Assembly (NCBI RefSeq): GCF_001463705.1
Contig: NZ_BBWH01000034.1
Location: forward strand, 1 to 64,000
From: Aureimonas sp. AU12
Lineage (GTDB): Bacteria > Pseudomonadota > Alphaproteobacteria > Rhizobiales > Rhizobiaceae
DNA length: 64,000 nucleotides
Direction: 5' to 3'
Positions 24,024 to 32,112 of this stretch are shown one piece after another. The notes below the pieces were generated by a model. That model saw nothing but the letters and a program-made list of their open reading frames with translations, had not been told where the DNA came from and did no database searches. How positions within the stretch are numbered: the stretch's first letter is position 1; each line of letters starts with the position of its first letter. The translations under genes and the position numbers were made by a program.

Positions 24024-24818
24024 ATGTCCGCCAAGCGGGACTACACGCGCCTGTTCGATCTCACCGGCCGCAAGGCCATCGTCACCGGGGGCTCGCGGGG
24101 CATCGGCCGGGCGCTCGCCGAGGCGCTGGCCGCGCAGGGCGCCGACGTCGCGATCGTCGTGCGCTCCTCGATCGAACTGGCGGAGAGCTTCGCCGTGGAG
24201 CTGAACGCCGACGGCGGCGACAGTTTCGCGCTCCAGGCCGACGTCTCCGTGCCCGCCGACGTCGAGCGCATGGCGCGCGCGGTGGAAGAGCGCTGGGGCC
24301 GGGTCGACATCCTCGTCAACAATGCCGGCATCGTCCTGCCGGGCGCGGCCGAAGAGTTCTCGCTCGACCACTGGCGCCAGACGATGAGCGTCAATCTCGA
24401 CGGCGTCTTCCTCGTCAGCCAGGCGATCGGCCGGCTGATGATCGCGCAGAAAAGCGGCTCGATCATCAATATCGGTTCGATGTCGGGGCGCATCGTCAAC
24501 TGGCCCTTCCGCCACGCCGCCTACAACGTCTCGAAGGCCGGGGTCCACATGCTCACCAAGTGCCTCGCCACCGAATGGGCCGAGCACGGCATCCGCGTCA
24601 ACGCGCTGGCACCCGGCTACATCATGACGGAGCTGACCGAGGAGGTGCTGCGCGAGCACCCGGACGTCGTCGCCAACCATTGGGCCAAGGGCGCGGTGAT
24701 GGACCGCATCGGCACCGTGGACGAACTGGCCGGCGCCGTCGTCTACCTGGCGAGCGACGCCTCCTCCTTCACCACCGGCGAGATCCACACGGTGGACGGC
24801 GGCCTGACGCTGCGCTGA
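24024..24818 (+). CDS. Short-chain dehydrogenase/reductase
   Basis: A 264-aa classical SDR with Rossmann motif TGGSRGIG near residue 22, NNAG, the catalytic Ser in NIGSMSG and Tyr/Lys in YNVSK. The C-terminal DASSFTTGEIHTVDGG is typical. Related SDRs oxidise or reduce sugars, sugar acids and polyols; in fucose breakdown an SDR oxidises 2-keto-3-deoxyfuconate at C4. GGGAGGG lies 9 nt upstream of the ATG. It sits between the GMC oxidoreductase and the glycerol dehydrogenase-like gene. Direction and substrate are inferred. Confidence 0.93.
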   Translation: MSAKRDYTRLFDLTGRKAIVTGGSRGIGRALAEALAAQGADVAIVVRSSIELAESFAVELNADGGDSFALQADVSVPADVERMARAVEERWGRVDILVNNAGIVLPGAAEEFSLDHWRQTMSVNLDGVFLVSQAIGRLMIAQKSGSIINIGSMSGRIVNWPFRHAAYNVSKAGVHMLTKCLATEWAEHGIRVNALAPGYIMTELTEEVLREHPDVVANHWAKGAVMDRIGTVDELAGAVVYLASDASSFTTGEIHTVDGGLTLR

Positions 24819-24865
24819 GCGCGGCCATCCCCGTCCTTCGATCCACTTCCATGGGAGAGACCGAA

Positions 24866-26011
24866 ATGATCCGACGCGGCTATGGCGGACCCCAGCGCTA
24901 CGTGCAGGGCCCCGGCGTCATCCACGAGATCGGCGAGACGCTAAAGTCGCTGGGCGCGCGCGCGCTCGTCGTCGTCGACGGCTTCTTCTGGGAGACGCTG
25001 CGCCCGCAGATCACGGCCTCGCTCCAGGCCGCCGGCATCACGTCCGAGTTCGTGCGCTTCGGCGGCGAGTCCTCGGAGGCCGAGATCGGCCGCTGCGTCG
25101 AGGCGGCGCGGGCCTTCGAGGCCGCGATGGTGGTGGGCGTCGGCGGCGGCAAGTCGCTCGATACCGCCAAGATCACCGCCTTCCGCACCGGCGCGCGCAT
25201 CGTCACAGTGCCGACCATCGCCTCGACGGATTCGCCCACCAGCGCCATCGGCGTCATCTATTCGCCGGACGGGGTCTACGACCGCGTCATTCGCGGCGGC
25301 CGCAATCCTGACGTGGTGCTCGTCGACAGCGCGCTGATCGTGCAGGCGCCCGTGCGCTTTCTGGCGTCCGGCATGGGCGACGCGCTCTCGACCTTCTTCG
25401 AGGCCCGCTCCAACCTCGAATCCCATTCGAACAACTATGTCGGCGAGGGCAAAGGCTACCGGCCGACCATCGCCGGCTACGAGATCGCCCGCGCCTGCCA
25501 CGCCACCTTGATGCGCGACGGCCGCTCGGCCTTCGCGGCGGCGAGCGCCGGGCGCCTGACGGCCGCGGTGGAGACGATCATCGAGGCCAACACGCTGCTG
25601 TCGGGCCTCGGCTTCGAGAATTGCGGCGTCTCGGCCGCGCACGGCATCCACGACGCGCTGACGGTGCTGGAGCCGACGCATCACTTCTTCCACGGCGAGA
25701 AGGTCGCCTTCGGCGTCATCGGGCTGCTCGTCCTGGAGAACCGGCCGCCGGAGGAACTGAACGAGGCGCTCGATTTCTGCATCGATCTCGGCCTTCCGAC
25801 GACGCTGGCCGATCTCGGCCTCGGCGCGGTCTCGGCGGCCGACATGGCCAGGGTCGGCGAGGCCGCGATGCTGCCGGCCAGCGTCATCCATGCGACGCCC
25901 GTGCCCCTCACGGCCGGCGGCGTCGCCGATGCGATCTGGACCGCGAGCGCGCTCGCCACCGAGCGCAAGCGGCGGCGCGGCACCGGGGATGCGTCGGTCG
26001 GAGCGCATTGA
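24866..26011 (+). CDS. Glycerol dehydrogenase-like Fe/Zn alcohol dehydrogenase
   Basis: A 381-aa metal-dependent polyol dehydrogenase of the GldA type. NAD motif VGVGGGKSLDTAK and PTIASTDSPTSAIGVIY are diagnostic. Metal ligands are expected at Asp in GMGDALSTFFEA and the histidines in SAAHGIHDALT and HHFFHGEKVAFG. Family enzymes oxidise glycerol, 1,2-propanediol or other vicinal diols. With the fucose-like genes, propanediol/lactaldehyde conversion is one possibility. I prefer the ATG at 24866 with GGAGAG 8 nt upstream; an ATG at 24851 is possible. The TGA stop lies in the GAGCGCAT end of palindromic element D. Confidence 0.92.
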   Translation: MIRRGYGGPQRYVQGPGVIHEIGETLKSLGARALVVVDGFFWETLRPQITASLQAAGITSEFVRFGGESSEAEIGRCVEAARAFEAAMVVGVGGGKSLDTAKITAFRTGARIVTVPTIASTDSPTSAIGVIYSPDGVYDRVIRGGRNPDVVLVDSALIVQAPVRFLASGMGDALSTFFEARSNLESHSNNYVGEGKGYRPTIAGYEIARACHATLMRDGRSAFAAASAGRLTAAVETIIEANTLLSGLGFENCGVSAAHGIHDALTVLEPTHHFFHGEKVAFGVIGLLVLENRPPEELNEALDFCIDLGLPTTLADLGLGAVSAADMARVGEAAMLPASVIHATPVPLTAGGVADAIWTASALATERKRRRGTGDASVGAH

Positions 26012-26066
26012 CGCGATTGAAGCCGGTCGCAAAACGAAGCGCTTCGGCGTCCGGTGGGCGGGTCTA
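26001..26066. repeat. Dispersed palindromic element, copy D
   Basis: The element begins GAGCGCAT, holds a perfect 12-bp palindrome CGAAGCGCTTCG (26035-26046) and ends TCTAGAG. The stop codon of the rightward dehydrogenase (26009-26011) lies in one end and the stop codon of the leftward gene (26064-26066) in the other. It therefore forms the shared 3' end of two convergent genes. Confidence 0.6.
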
Positions 26067-26621
26067 GAGGCCGCTCTTCCAGCGCTCGCCGAAAGGCAGT
26101 CCCTTCGTCATCGCCCGCCGGCGCTCGCTGTAGCGAAGGGGGGCTGCGCCCGGCTGCGCCGACGCGGCGGTCGGCGGAACGGCGGCCTCCGCGGCGTGCG
26201 GAGAGGCAGGCGACGCGTCGCGCTCAAGGGTCGGCGCCGCGTCGGCCTCGGGAAGGGCGGGCGTCGGACGGGGCGCCGCGCTGGCCACGGACCGGCGCGG
26301 CCGGCCGACGCCGCGCTTGGGCACGGGAGCCGGTGCGTCCTCGTCCGTCTCCTCGTCCTCGCGAGTGTCCTCCTCCACCGCCGCGACGGCGACCTCGCGC
26401 GCCACGAGGATGCGTCCGCCCGCCTGCGCCTGCGGCGGGGACACCGGCTTCGCCGGCCGGGTGCTCTCCTGCGCCGGGGCCTCGTGCTCTTCCTCGGCGG
26501 CGCCGACGAGACTGCGCATCTCCGAGCCGATGGCGCCCGACCAGATCGAGGGCGGCTCACCGCCCGAGGCGCGGGCACGGCGCTTGTGTTCGACGACGAA
26601 GGATTTCGAGGGGCGTTTCAT
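26064..26621 (-). CDS. Basic Ala/Pro-rich protein with AT-hook-like motif
   Basis: A 185-aa protein I do not recognise. The N-terminus MKRPSKSFVVEHKRRAR is strongly basic and followed by SIWSGAIGSEM. The central part is an acidic, Glu/Asp-rich region (AAVEEDTREDEETDED). KRGVGRPRRS then resembles an AT-hook (GRP core flanked by Arg/Lys). The end YSERRRAMTKGLPFGERWK looks conserved-like. It is probably a cytoplasmic, mostly disordered, nucleic-acid-binding protein. It lies divergent from mucR, another DNA-binding protein. The ribosome-binding site is weak. The stop lies inside palindromic element D. Confidence 0.65.
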   Translation of the reverse strand: MKRPSKSFVVEHKRRARASGGEPPSIWSGAIGSEMRSLVGAAEEEHEAPAQESTRPAKPVSPPQAQAGGRILVAREVAVAAVEEDTREDEETDEDAPAPVPKRGVGRPRRSVASAAPRPTPALPEADAAPTLERDASPASPHAAEAAVPPTAASAQPGAAPLRYSERRRAMTKGLPFGERWKSGL

Positions 26622-26828
26622 GCGTATCTCGTCCGGGATGGTGCGGGTCGCTCCGGATCCAGGGCGCGAAGCCGCGAAGGCTCGACACCCGATCCCTCGC
26701 GCAACCGGTCGGCTTCCTTCTGCCATTCGCGGTCCGATCCCGCAATAAGCAGCCGACAAGTCGTATTCGGGTTTGGCAGCGCCACAATCTTGTGCGACAC
26801 GGCGGTTCAACATGAGAAGGACGGCTTC

Positions 26829-27251
26829 ATGACTGCAGACATCGACACTTCCGCCATGCTTCTGGAGCAGACCGCCGAGATCGTCGCGGCCTATGTCAGC
26901 AACAACCACGTTCCCCGCGAGGAGGTGGCGGGATTGATCAGCAGCGTCTACGCCTCGCTCAGCGGCATGGATGCGCGCAAGCCGGAGGTTGTGCCCGAAG
27001 AGGCGCTCGTTCCTGCCGTGTCGATCAAGAAGTCGGTGACCCCCGACTATCTCATCTGTCTCGAGGACGGAAAGCAGTTCAAGTCGCTGAAGCGCCACCT
27101 CATGACGCATTACGACCTGACGCCTGAAGCCTATCGCGCCAAGTGGGGCCTGCCCGGCGACTATCCGATGGTCGCGGCCAACTATGCCGCCAAGCGTTCG
27201 GAACTGGCCAAGGCGATCGGCCTCGGCCGCAAGGCCGCCGTCGAGGAATAA
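26829..27251 (+). CDS. mucR: MucR/Ros-family transcriptional regulator
   Basis: A 140-aa zinc-finger DNA-binding regulator characteristic of alphaproteobacteria. The N-terminal part (residues 10-45, EQTAEIVAAYVSNNHVP) is the conserved oligomerisation region. The single finger has Cys77, Asp80 in place of the second Cys, His90 and His94, in CLEDGKQFKSLKRHLMTHY, followed by LTPEAYRAKWGLP. MucR proteins act as silencers or regulators of exopolysaccharide, motility and symbiosis/virulence genes. AAGGA lies 7 nt upstream of the ATG. It is the strongest single marker here that the host is an alphaproteobacterium. Confidence 0.96.
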   Translation: MTADIDTSAMLLEQTAEIVAAYVSNNHVPREEVAGLISSVYASLSGMDARKPEVVPEEALVPAVSIKKSVTPDYLICLEDGKQFKSLKRHLMTHYDLTPEAYRAKWGLPGDYPMVAANYAAKRSELAKAIGLGRKAAVEE

Positions 27252-27261
27252 GGCCCCGGAC

Positions 27262-27296
27262 ACGGGACGGCGCTCCGCGTCCTCCCGTATCTTTCG
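27262..27296 (+). terminator. Terminator-like hairpin after mucR
   Basis: ACGGGA (27262-27267) pairs with TCCCGT (27283-27288), with additional GC pairing inside, followed by the T-rich stretch ATCTTT. It lies 10 nt after the mucR stop and is a likely intrinsic terminator. Confidence 0.5.
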
Positions 27297-27428
27297 CGTT
27301 TAGGACGGCGCCGCGCGGCCGCGGCGCTTGTGTCCACTGGAAGCGTTTGCTAGAGGCCCATCACCGGTCGGAAACGACCGGCCGGTCCGGTGGATCGGTG
27401 CCGGCCCAAACGGTCGGCAACACGGCGT

Positions 27429-27513
27429 GCGGTCGTGGCGGAATTGGTAGACGCGCAGCGTTGAGGTCGCTGTGGGGCAACCCGTGGAAGTTCGAGTCTT
27501 CTCGACCGCACCA
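27429..27513 (+). tRNA. tRNA-Leu (anticodon GAG)
   Basis: A complete class II tRNA. The acceptor stem GCGGTCG pairs with CGACCGC, and the discriminator A and CCA are encoded. The anticodon stem CAGCG/CGCTG encloses the loop TTGAGGT with anticodon GAG, which reads CUC/CUU leucine codons. The D arm carries AATTGGTAGAC, and the T arm has loop TTCGAGT. A variable arm, as expected for leucine, lies between. Confidence 0.96.
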
Positions 27514-27569
27514 GCCTTGTTTCGAGGTCCTCGCCTCTCATTCCATGCCAGATCCAGCGCGTGATCCCG

Positions 27570-27869
27570 TCAGCTTTGTGGTTCGGCGCCGCTCGCGCGC
27601 AGTCCCGCGATCGCGGCGGCGCAGCCGGGCGTCGTGGCGGCGAGGATCGTCTCGGGCGCCGTCATGCCCGTCCAGATGCCGAACGCGTCGGTCGCCAGGC
27701 CCCACGGATCCGTGGAGGCCCGGTCCACCAGAACGGGCGTGGCCTCACGGAGGCACGAGGTGACGGCGGCCACGGAGGCGCCGGAGACGGGACCCAAGCG
27801 CTCCGCCATCTCGGCCTGCAGCGGCTGGATGAGAAAGAACGAGACGAGCGCGGCAAGGAATTCCTGCAT
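27570..27869 (-). CDS. Small hypothetical protein (99 aa)
   Basis: A 99-residue protein, MQEFLAALVSFFLIQPLQAEM..., with a hydrophobic N-terminal segment that could be a signal or membrane anchor, followed by a helix-rich part with one Cys near residue 43 and another near residue 88 (TSCLREAT, TPGCAAAIAGL). The ATG at 27869 has AAGG 8 nt upstream; an ATG at 27896 is also in frame. I do not recognise a family. It lies downstream of tRNA-Leu on the opposite strand. The QPLQAEMAERLG pattern and ordered composition favour a real, exported small protein. Confidence 0.6.
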   Translation of the reverse strand: MQEFLAALVSFFLIQPLQAEMAERLGPVSGASVAAVTSCLREATPVLVDRASTDPWGLATDAFGIWTGMTAPETILAATTPGCAAAIAGLRASGAEPQS

Positions 27870-28405
27870 GGTCGGGCCTTCGATCGTGTCCGACATCGCG
27901 AGACAGTGGTCTCGCCAGAGGGGCCCGGACGGGTTCCGCGAACATGGGTTCTCACCCGCTCCGCCGCAATCGCTGCCTGCAGTTCCAATCGTCATTCCCG
28001 CCCGACGTCTTGGTCCCGAAGCTTGATGCGAGGACGCCGCGAGCGGGCAACCCACCCGATGCCACTCGTCCAGCCATCCATTCGGCGGATCTTTGGAACA
28101 TCGTTCCGCCGAACGGCTCTTCGGCAGCACGTTTTAGTGTGTACACATTTGATAGCGATTTTGTAGATTGATGCGAACTTGAGGTCGCAACCCGTCGAGA
28201 GGGCTCCATTTCCGATGTTCGATCTTTCGCTTCTCCTCCACAAGTTCGCCGGTCGCGAGCCCAGGCTGCTCGAAGCCGGCGAAGTCATGAGCCCTCGCGC
28301 AAAGCTCACGGCGGTTTCCTTCGAGCGCTCGGCCCGCGTCGGCGATCGCGTCTTCACCGAGGCCCTCGCGGGTCTCGGCCACCCCCTCAACGCCGGTTGA
28401 CTGCC
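27870..28405. other. Gap upstream of the sulfonate cluster
   Basis: No confident gene. An inverted repeat TTCGGCGGA/TCCGCCGAA (28081-28089 and 28105-28113) encloses a smaller one, GGAAC-ATC-GTTCC. A perfect 10-bp palindrome TGTGTACACA lies at 28138-28147 in a less GC-rich patch, a plausible promoter/operator zone for the cluster. A possible 61-aa frame begins at ATG 28215 (MFDLSLLLHKFAGREPRLL) and ends at 28400, just before the flavin reductase gene; I cannot confirm it as a gene. Confidence 0.45.
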
Positions 28406-28936
28406 ATGCTTCACGATCCCTCCCGCTTCGTTCCCGCCGCGCCCGCCGACCTGAAAGCCGCGATGCGCCAGCTCGCCGGGGCGGTCTCGGTAATCACCGC
28501 GGGCCTCGGCGATGCCCGCACCGGCGCCACCGTCACCTCCGCCCATTCGCTGTCGGTGGATCCCGAGACGATGCTCGTCAGCATCAACCGCTCCTCGTCG
28601 AGCTGGCCGGCGATCCGCGACGGCGGTTTTTTCTGCGTCAACGTCCTCGCCGCCTCGCAGATCGCGGTCGCCGACCGTTTCGCCGGGCGCGGCGGGGTGA
28701 AGGGCGCGGCGCGCTACGAGGGCGCCGAGTGGATCACGCTCGCCACCGGCGCGGGCGCGCTCGTCGGCGCGCTCGCCTCGATCGACTGTGAGGTCGAGCA
28801 TGTGGTGGAGCGCCACAGCCATGCGCTGATCTTCGGCGCGGTGCGCTCGATCGTGGTCGGCCCGCCCGGCCCCGCGCTCCTCTATGCGCAGGGTCGCTAC
28901 GCCGCCCTCGATCTCGCAGCCGCCCGCGCGGACTAG
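28406..28936 (+). CDS. Flavin reductase-like (DIM6/HpaC) protein
   Basis: A 176-aa split-barrel flavin reductase domain protein that would supply reduced FMN to a two-component monooxygenase. Landmarks are MRQLAGAVSVITAG, the flavin-site region GATVTSAHSLSVDPETMLVSINRSSSS, FFCVNVLA, and the later SIDCEVEHVVERHSHALIFGAV. It is first in the sulfonate cluster, next to ssuA and ssuD, so it probably replaces the flavodoxin-fold SsuE as partner of the monooxygenase. I chose the ATG at 28406 over a TTG three codons upstream. There is no signal peptide, so it is cytoplasmic. Confidence 0.9.
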   Translation: MLHDPSRFVPAAPADLKAAMRQLAGAVSVITAGLGDARTGATVTSAHSLSVDPETMLVSINRSSSSWPAIRDGGFFCVNVLAASQIAVADRFAGRGGVKGAARYEGAEWITLATGAGALVGALASIDCEVEHVVERHSHALIFGAVRSIVVGPPGPALLYAQGRYAALDLAAARAD

Positions 28937-29011
28937 CCACTCCGCTCACCGCCGCCCGCTGTCCATTTCCGATGCCGCCGTCCCGATCCGATCGGGCGGA
29001 CCGGCGAAGCC

Positions 29012-29983
29012 ATGAGGTTTTCCGACATGTCGTTCCGCACCCGCCTCGCCACCTCCGCCGCCGCGCTCTCCCTCGTCCTCGCCCTTGGCGGCGGGGCGCA
29101 GGCGCAGGCGCTGAAAGAATTCAACGTCGGCTTCCAGAAGAACGGCGTCCTCGTGGTCGCCCGCCAGCAGCAGCTGATCGAGACGGCGCTCGCCGACGAG
29201 GGCATCAAGGTCAACTGGATCGAGTTCCAGGCCGGCCCGCCGCTGCTCGAGGCGCTGAACGTCGGCTCGATCGACTTCGGCACGACGGGCGACGCCCCGC
29301 CGATCTTCGCGCAGGCCGCCGGCGCCGATCTCCTCTACGTCGCGGCCCTGCCGGCCAAGGGCAACAATTCGGCGATCCTTGTGCCCAAGGACAGCCAGAT
29401 CAAGACGCTCGCCGACCTCAAGGGCCATTCGCTCGCCTTCACCAAGGGCTCCAGCGCCCACAACGTCGCCATCGCCGCGCTCGAAAAGGCGGGGCTGACC
29501 TATGACGACATCAAGCCGGTCTATCTCAGCCCCGCCGACGGCGGCGCGGCCTTCTCATCCGGCGCGGTCGACGCCTGGAGCATCTGGGACCCGTTCTATG
29601 CCGCGGCCGAGCTGAACTACGGCGCGCGGGTGCTGGCGGCCGGCCCCGAGATCCTCGGCCAGACCAACTCCTTCTTCCTCGCCAACGGCACCTTCACCAA
29701 GGCCCATCCCGAGATCGTCGCACAGGCGATCGACGCGCTGGGCAAAGCCGGCGCCTGGGCCAACGCCAACAAGGACAAGGTCGCCGAGGCGCTGAGCGAG
29801 GCCACCGGCGTGCCCGTCGAGACGCAGACGCTGACGGCCGAGCGTGGCGAGTTCACGGTGACCCCGGTGACGCCCGAGATCGTCGCGACGCAGCAGCTCG
29901 TCGCCGACCGCTTCTCCAAGCTCAACCTCATCCCCGAGCCGATCAAGGTGAGCGACGTCGTCTGGTCGCGCCCCGGCAGCTGA
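29012..29983 (+). CDS. ssuA: Alkanesulfonate ABC transporter substrate-binding protein
   Basis: A 323-aa periplasmic binding protein of the SsuA/TauA type. The signal peptide covers about residues 1-32, with the cleavage region GAQAQA. The mature protein shows FNVGFQKNGVLVVARQQ, GPPLLEALNVGSIDFGTTGDAPPIFAQAAG and AFTKGSSAHNVAIAALEKAGL, blocks typical of sulfonate receptors. It is followed by ssuD, ssuC and ssuB on the same strand. The family imports aliphatic sulfonates as a sulfur source, normally when sulfate is limiting. The ATG at 29012 is used; a second ATG five codons later is possible, since the ribosome-binding site is weak. Confidence 0.93.
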   Translation: MRFSDMSFRTRLATSAAALSLVLALGGGAQAQALKEFNVGFQKNGVLVVARQQQLIETALADEGIKVNWIEFQAGPPLLEALNVGSIDFGTTGDAPPIFAQAAGADLLYVAALPAKGNNSAILVPKDSQIKTLADLKGHSLAFTKGSSAHNVAIAALEKAGLTYDDIKPVYLSPADGGAAFSSGAVDAWSIWDPFYAAAELNYGARVLAAGPEILGQTNSFFLANGTFTKAHPEIVAQAIDALGKAGAWANANKDKVAEALSEATGVPVETQTLTAERGEFTVTPVTPEIVATQQLVADRFSKLNLIPEPIKVSDVVWSRPGS

Positions 29984-30025
29984 CCGGCCGCGTCCTTCGC
30001 ACCTTTCTCAGAACGAGGCCTTGCC

Positions 30026-31204
30026 ATGAACACCCACGCCTTCATCCAGGACCGTCCGCTCGACCTGTTCTGGTTCCTGCCGACCGCCGGTGACGGGCGC
30101 TATCTCGGCTCCGACGTCGGCAACCGGGCGCCGGACAACGCCTACCTTCGCGAGATCGCGGTGGCGGCGGACCGGCTCGGCTATCGCGGCGTGCTGCTTC
30201 CGACCGGCCAGTTCTGCGAGGACTCGTGGATCACGGCGGCCTCGATCGCGCCCTTCACCGAGCAGCTGAAGTTCCTCGTCGCCATCCGGCCGGGCGTCGC
30301 GACGCCTGCCCATTATGCCCGCCAGGCCGCCGCGCTCGACCGGCTGACGAACGGGCGGCTGCTCCTCAACGTCGTGGTCGGCGGCAATCCGAAGGAGTTG
30401 GCCGGCGACGGTATCCATCTCACCCATGACGAGCGCTATGAGCAGGCCGACGAGTTCCTGTCGATCTGGCGGGCGCTGATGGCCGGCGAGGAGGTCGATT
30501 TCGAAGGCCGGCATCTCGATGCCAAGGGCGGGCGCACCCTCTTCCCGCCGGTGCAGACGCCTCATCCCCCGCTCTACTTCGGCGGCTCCTCGGATGCGGC
30601 GATCGACGTCGCGGCCGATCATGTCGAGATGTACCTGACCTGGGGCGAGCCGCCGGCGGCGGTGGCCGAGAAGATCGCCCGGGTGCGCGCCGCCGCCGCC
30701 GCACGGGGCCGGCGCCTTCGCTTCGGCATCCGCCTGCATCTCATCGTGCGCGAGACCGAGCGGGAGGCCTGGGCCGAGGCCGACCGACTGATCTCGCATC
30801 TCTCGGACGAGACGATCGCCAGCGCGCAGAAGACGCTGCGCGAAAACTCGGACAGCGTCGGCCAGGCGCGCATGGCCGCACTCCACGGCGGGCGGCGCGA
30901 CGCGCTCGAAGTCTCGCCCAATCTCTGGGCCGGCATCGGCCTGGTGCGCCAGGGCGCGGGAACCGCGCTCGTCGGCGATCCCGCCACGGTGGCCGCCCGC
31001 ATCCGCGAGTATCAGGCGCTCGGCATCGATACGGTGATCGCCTCCGGCTACCCGCATCTGGAAGAATCATACCGCGTCGCCGAGCTGCTCTTCCCCGAAC
31101 TGGGGCTGACGGTCGGCAATTACGGCCGCGAGCGCAGCGTGCCGGCCGGTCTCCAGAGCGCCATCGGCGAGCGCTCGGGTCTCGGCGCCGCGCGCGCCAC
31201 CTGA
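30026..31204 (+). CDS. ssuD: FMNH2-dependent alkanesulfonate monooxygenase
   Basis: A 392-aa luciferase-like (TIM-barrel) monooxygenase that cleaves alkanesulfonates to aldehyde and sulfite using FMNH2 and O2. The sequence is SsuD-like throughout: [75 protein letters not shown], and the C-terminal [24 protein letters not shown]. The conserved Cys is in GQFCED. GAGG lies 8 nt upstream of the ATG. It is cytoplasmic. The flavin reductase at 28406 is its likely electron partner. Confidence 0.96.
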   Translation: MNTHAFIQDRPLDLFWFLPTAGDGRYLGSDVGNRAPDNAYLREIAVAADRLGYRGVLLPTGQFCEDSWITAASIAPFTEQLKFLVAIRPGVATPAHYARQAAALDRLTNGRLLLNVVVGGNPKELAGDGIHLTHDERYEQADEFLSIWRALMAGEEVDFEGRHLDAKGGRTLFPPVQTPHPPLYFGGSSDAAIDVAADHVEMYLTWGEPPAAVAEKIARVRAAAAARGRRLRFGIRLHLIVRETEREAWAEADRLISHLSDETIASAQKTLRENSDSVGQARMAALHGGRRDALEVSPNLWAGIGLVRQGAGTALVGDPATVAARIREYQALGIDTVIASGYPHLEESYRVAELLFPELGLTVGNYGRERSVPAGLQSAIGERSGLGAARAT

Positions 31205-31220
31205 CGGGAGACTCCAGCCG

Positions 31221-31994
31221 ATGACCCTCCAGCGCCTCTTCGAGCGCGCCGCGCCCTTCCTCCTGCCGCTGCTGGCGCTCGCGCTCTGGCAGGCGGCGAC
31301 GGCGGGCGGCTTCGTCGCCAAGAACGTCCTGCCCTCGCCGGTGGCCGTGGCCAACGCCTTCGCCAAGCTCGTAAGCAACGGCCAGCTCGCCCAGCACCTC
31401 GGCGTCAGCGTCGGCCGGGCGCTCTCGGGCTTTGCCGTCGGCGGCCTCGTCGGCTTCGGGCTGGGTCTGGCCAACGGCCTGTCGCGCCGCTCCGAGACCG
31501 TGCTCGACACCAGCGTCCAGATGATCCGCAACATCCCGCATCTGGCGCTGATCCCGCTCGTGATCGTCTGGTTCGGCATCGGCGAGGAGGCCAAGCTCTT
31601 CCTCGTGGCGCTCGGCGTGTTCTTCCCGGTCTACGTCAACACGTTCCACGGCATCCGCTCGGTCGATCCGCAGCTCATCGAGATGGCGAAGGTCTACGGC
31701 GTCTCGCGGTTCGAGCTGTTCACGCGGGTGGTGTTTCCCGGCGCGCTGCCCTCGATCCTCGTCGGCGTGCGCTACGCGCTCGGCATCATGTGGCTGACGC
31801 TCATCGTCGCCGAGACGATCTCGGCCTCCTCGGGCCTCGGCTACATGGCGATGCAGGCCCGCGAGTTCATGCAGCTCGACGTGGTGATCCTCGCCATCCT
31901 CATCTACGCGCTGCTCGGCAAGCTCGCCGACAGCATCGTGCGGATCCTGGAGCGCGCCGCGCTCTCCTGGCACCCCGGCTACCGTCGGCGCTGA
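31221..31994 (+). CDS. ssuC: Alkanesulfonate ABC transporter permease
   Basis: A 257-aa inner-membrane permease (BPD_transp_1) with about six hydrophobic segments. The ATPase-contact loop is [24 protein letters not shown]. Segments [19 protein letters not shown] and [25 protein letters not shown] are typical of sulfonate/nitrate/taurine permeases. It lies 16 nt after ssuD. It presumably pairs with SsuB encoded downstream. Confidence 0.95.
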   Translation: MTLQRLFERAAPFLLPLLALALWQAATAGGFVAKNVLPSPVAVANAFAKLVSNGQLAQHLGVSVGRALSGFAVGGLVGFGLGLANGLSRRSETVLDTSVQMIRNIPHLALIPLVIVWFGIGEEAKLFLVALGVFFPVYVNTFHGIRSVDPQLIEMAKVYGVSRFELFTRVVFPGALPSILVGVRYALGIMWLTLIVAETISASSGLGYMAMQAREFMQLDVVILAILIYALLGKLADSIVRILERAALSWHPGYRRR

Positions 31995-32112
31995 TTCGCC
32001 GGCCCATCAGCGCGGGGCTCCGGCTGCCCCGCTCGCAGACACAACTCTCTCAAGCCCTGCCCCCCAACAGCCAGACCCCCGAGCCCGGCCCCCCGAGACA
32101 AGGCTTCCCCCG

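Noticed and set aside
27429-28405. tRNA-Leu as the attachment site of an integrated element
   Set aside because: No integrase follows and I found no repeat of the tRNA 3' end in the window. The neighbouring genes look ordinary.
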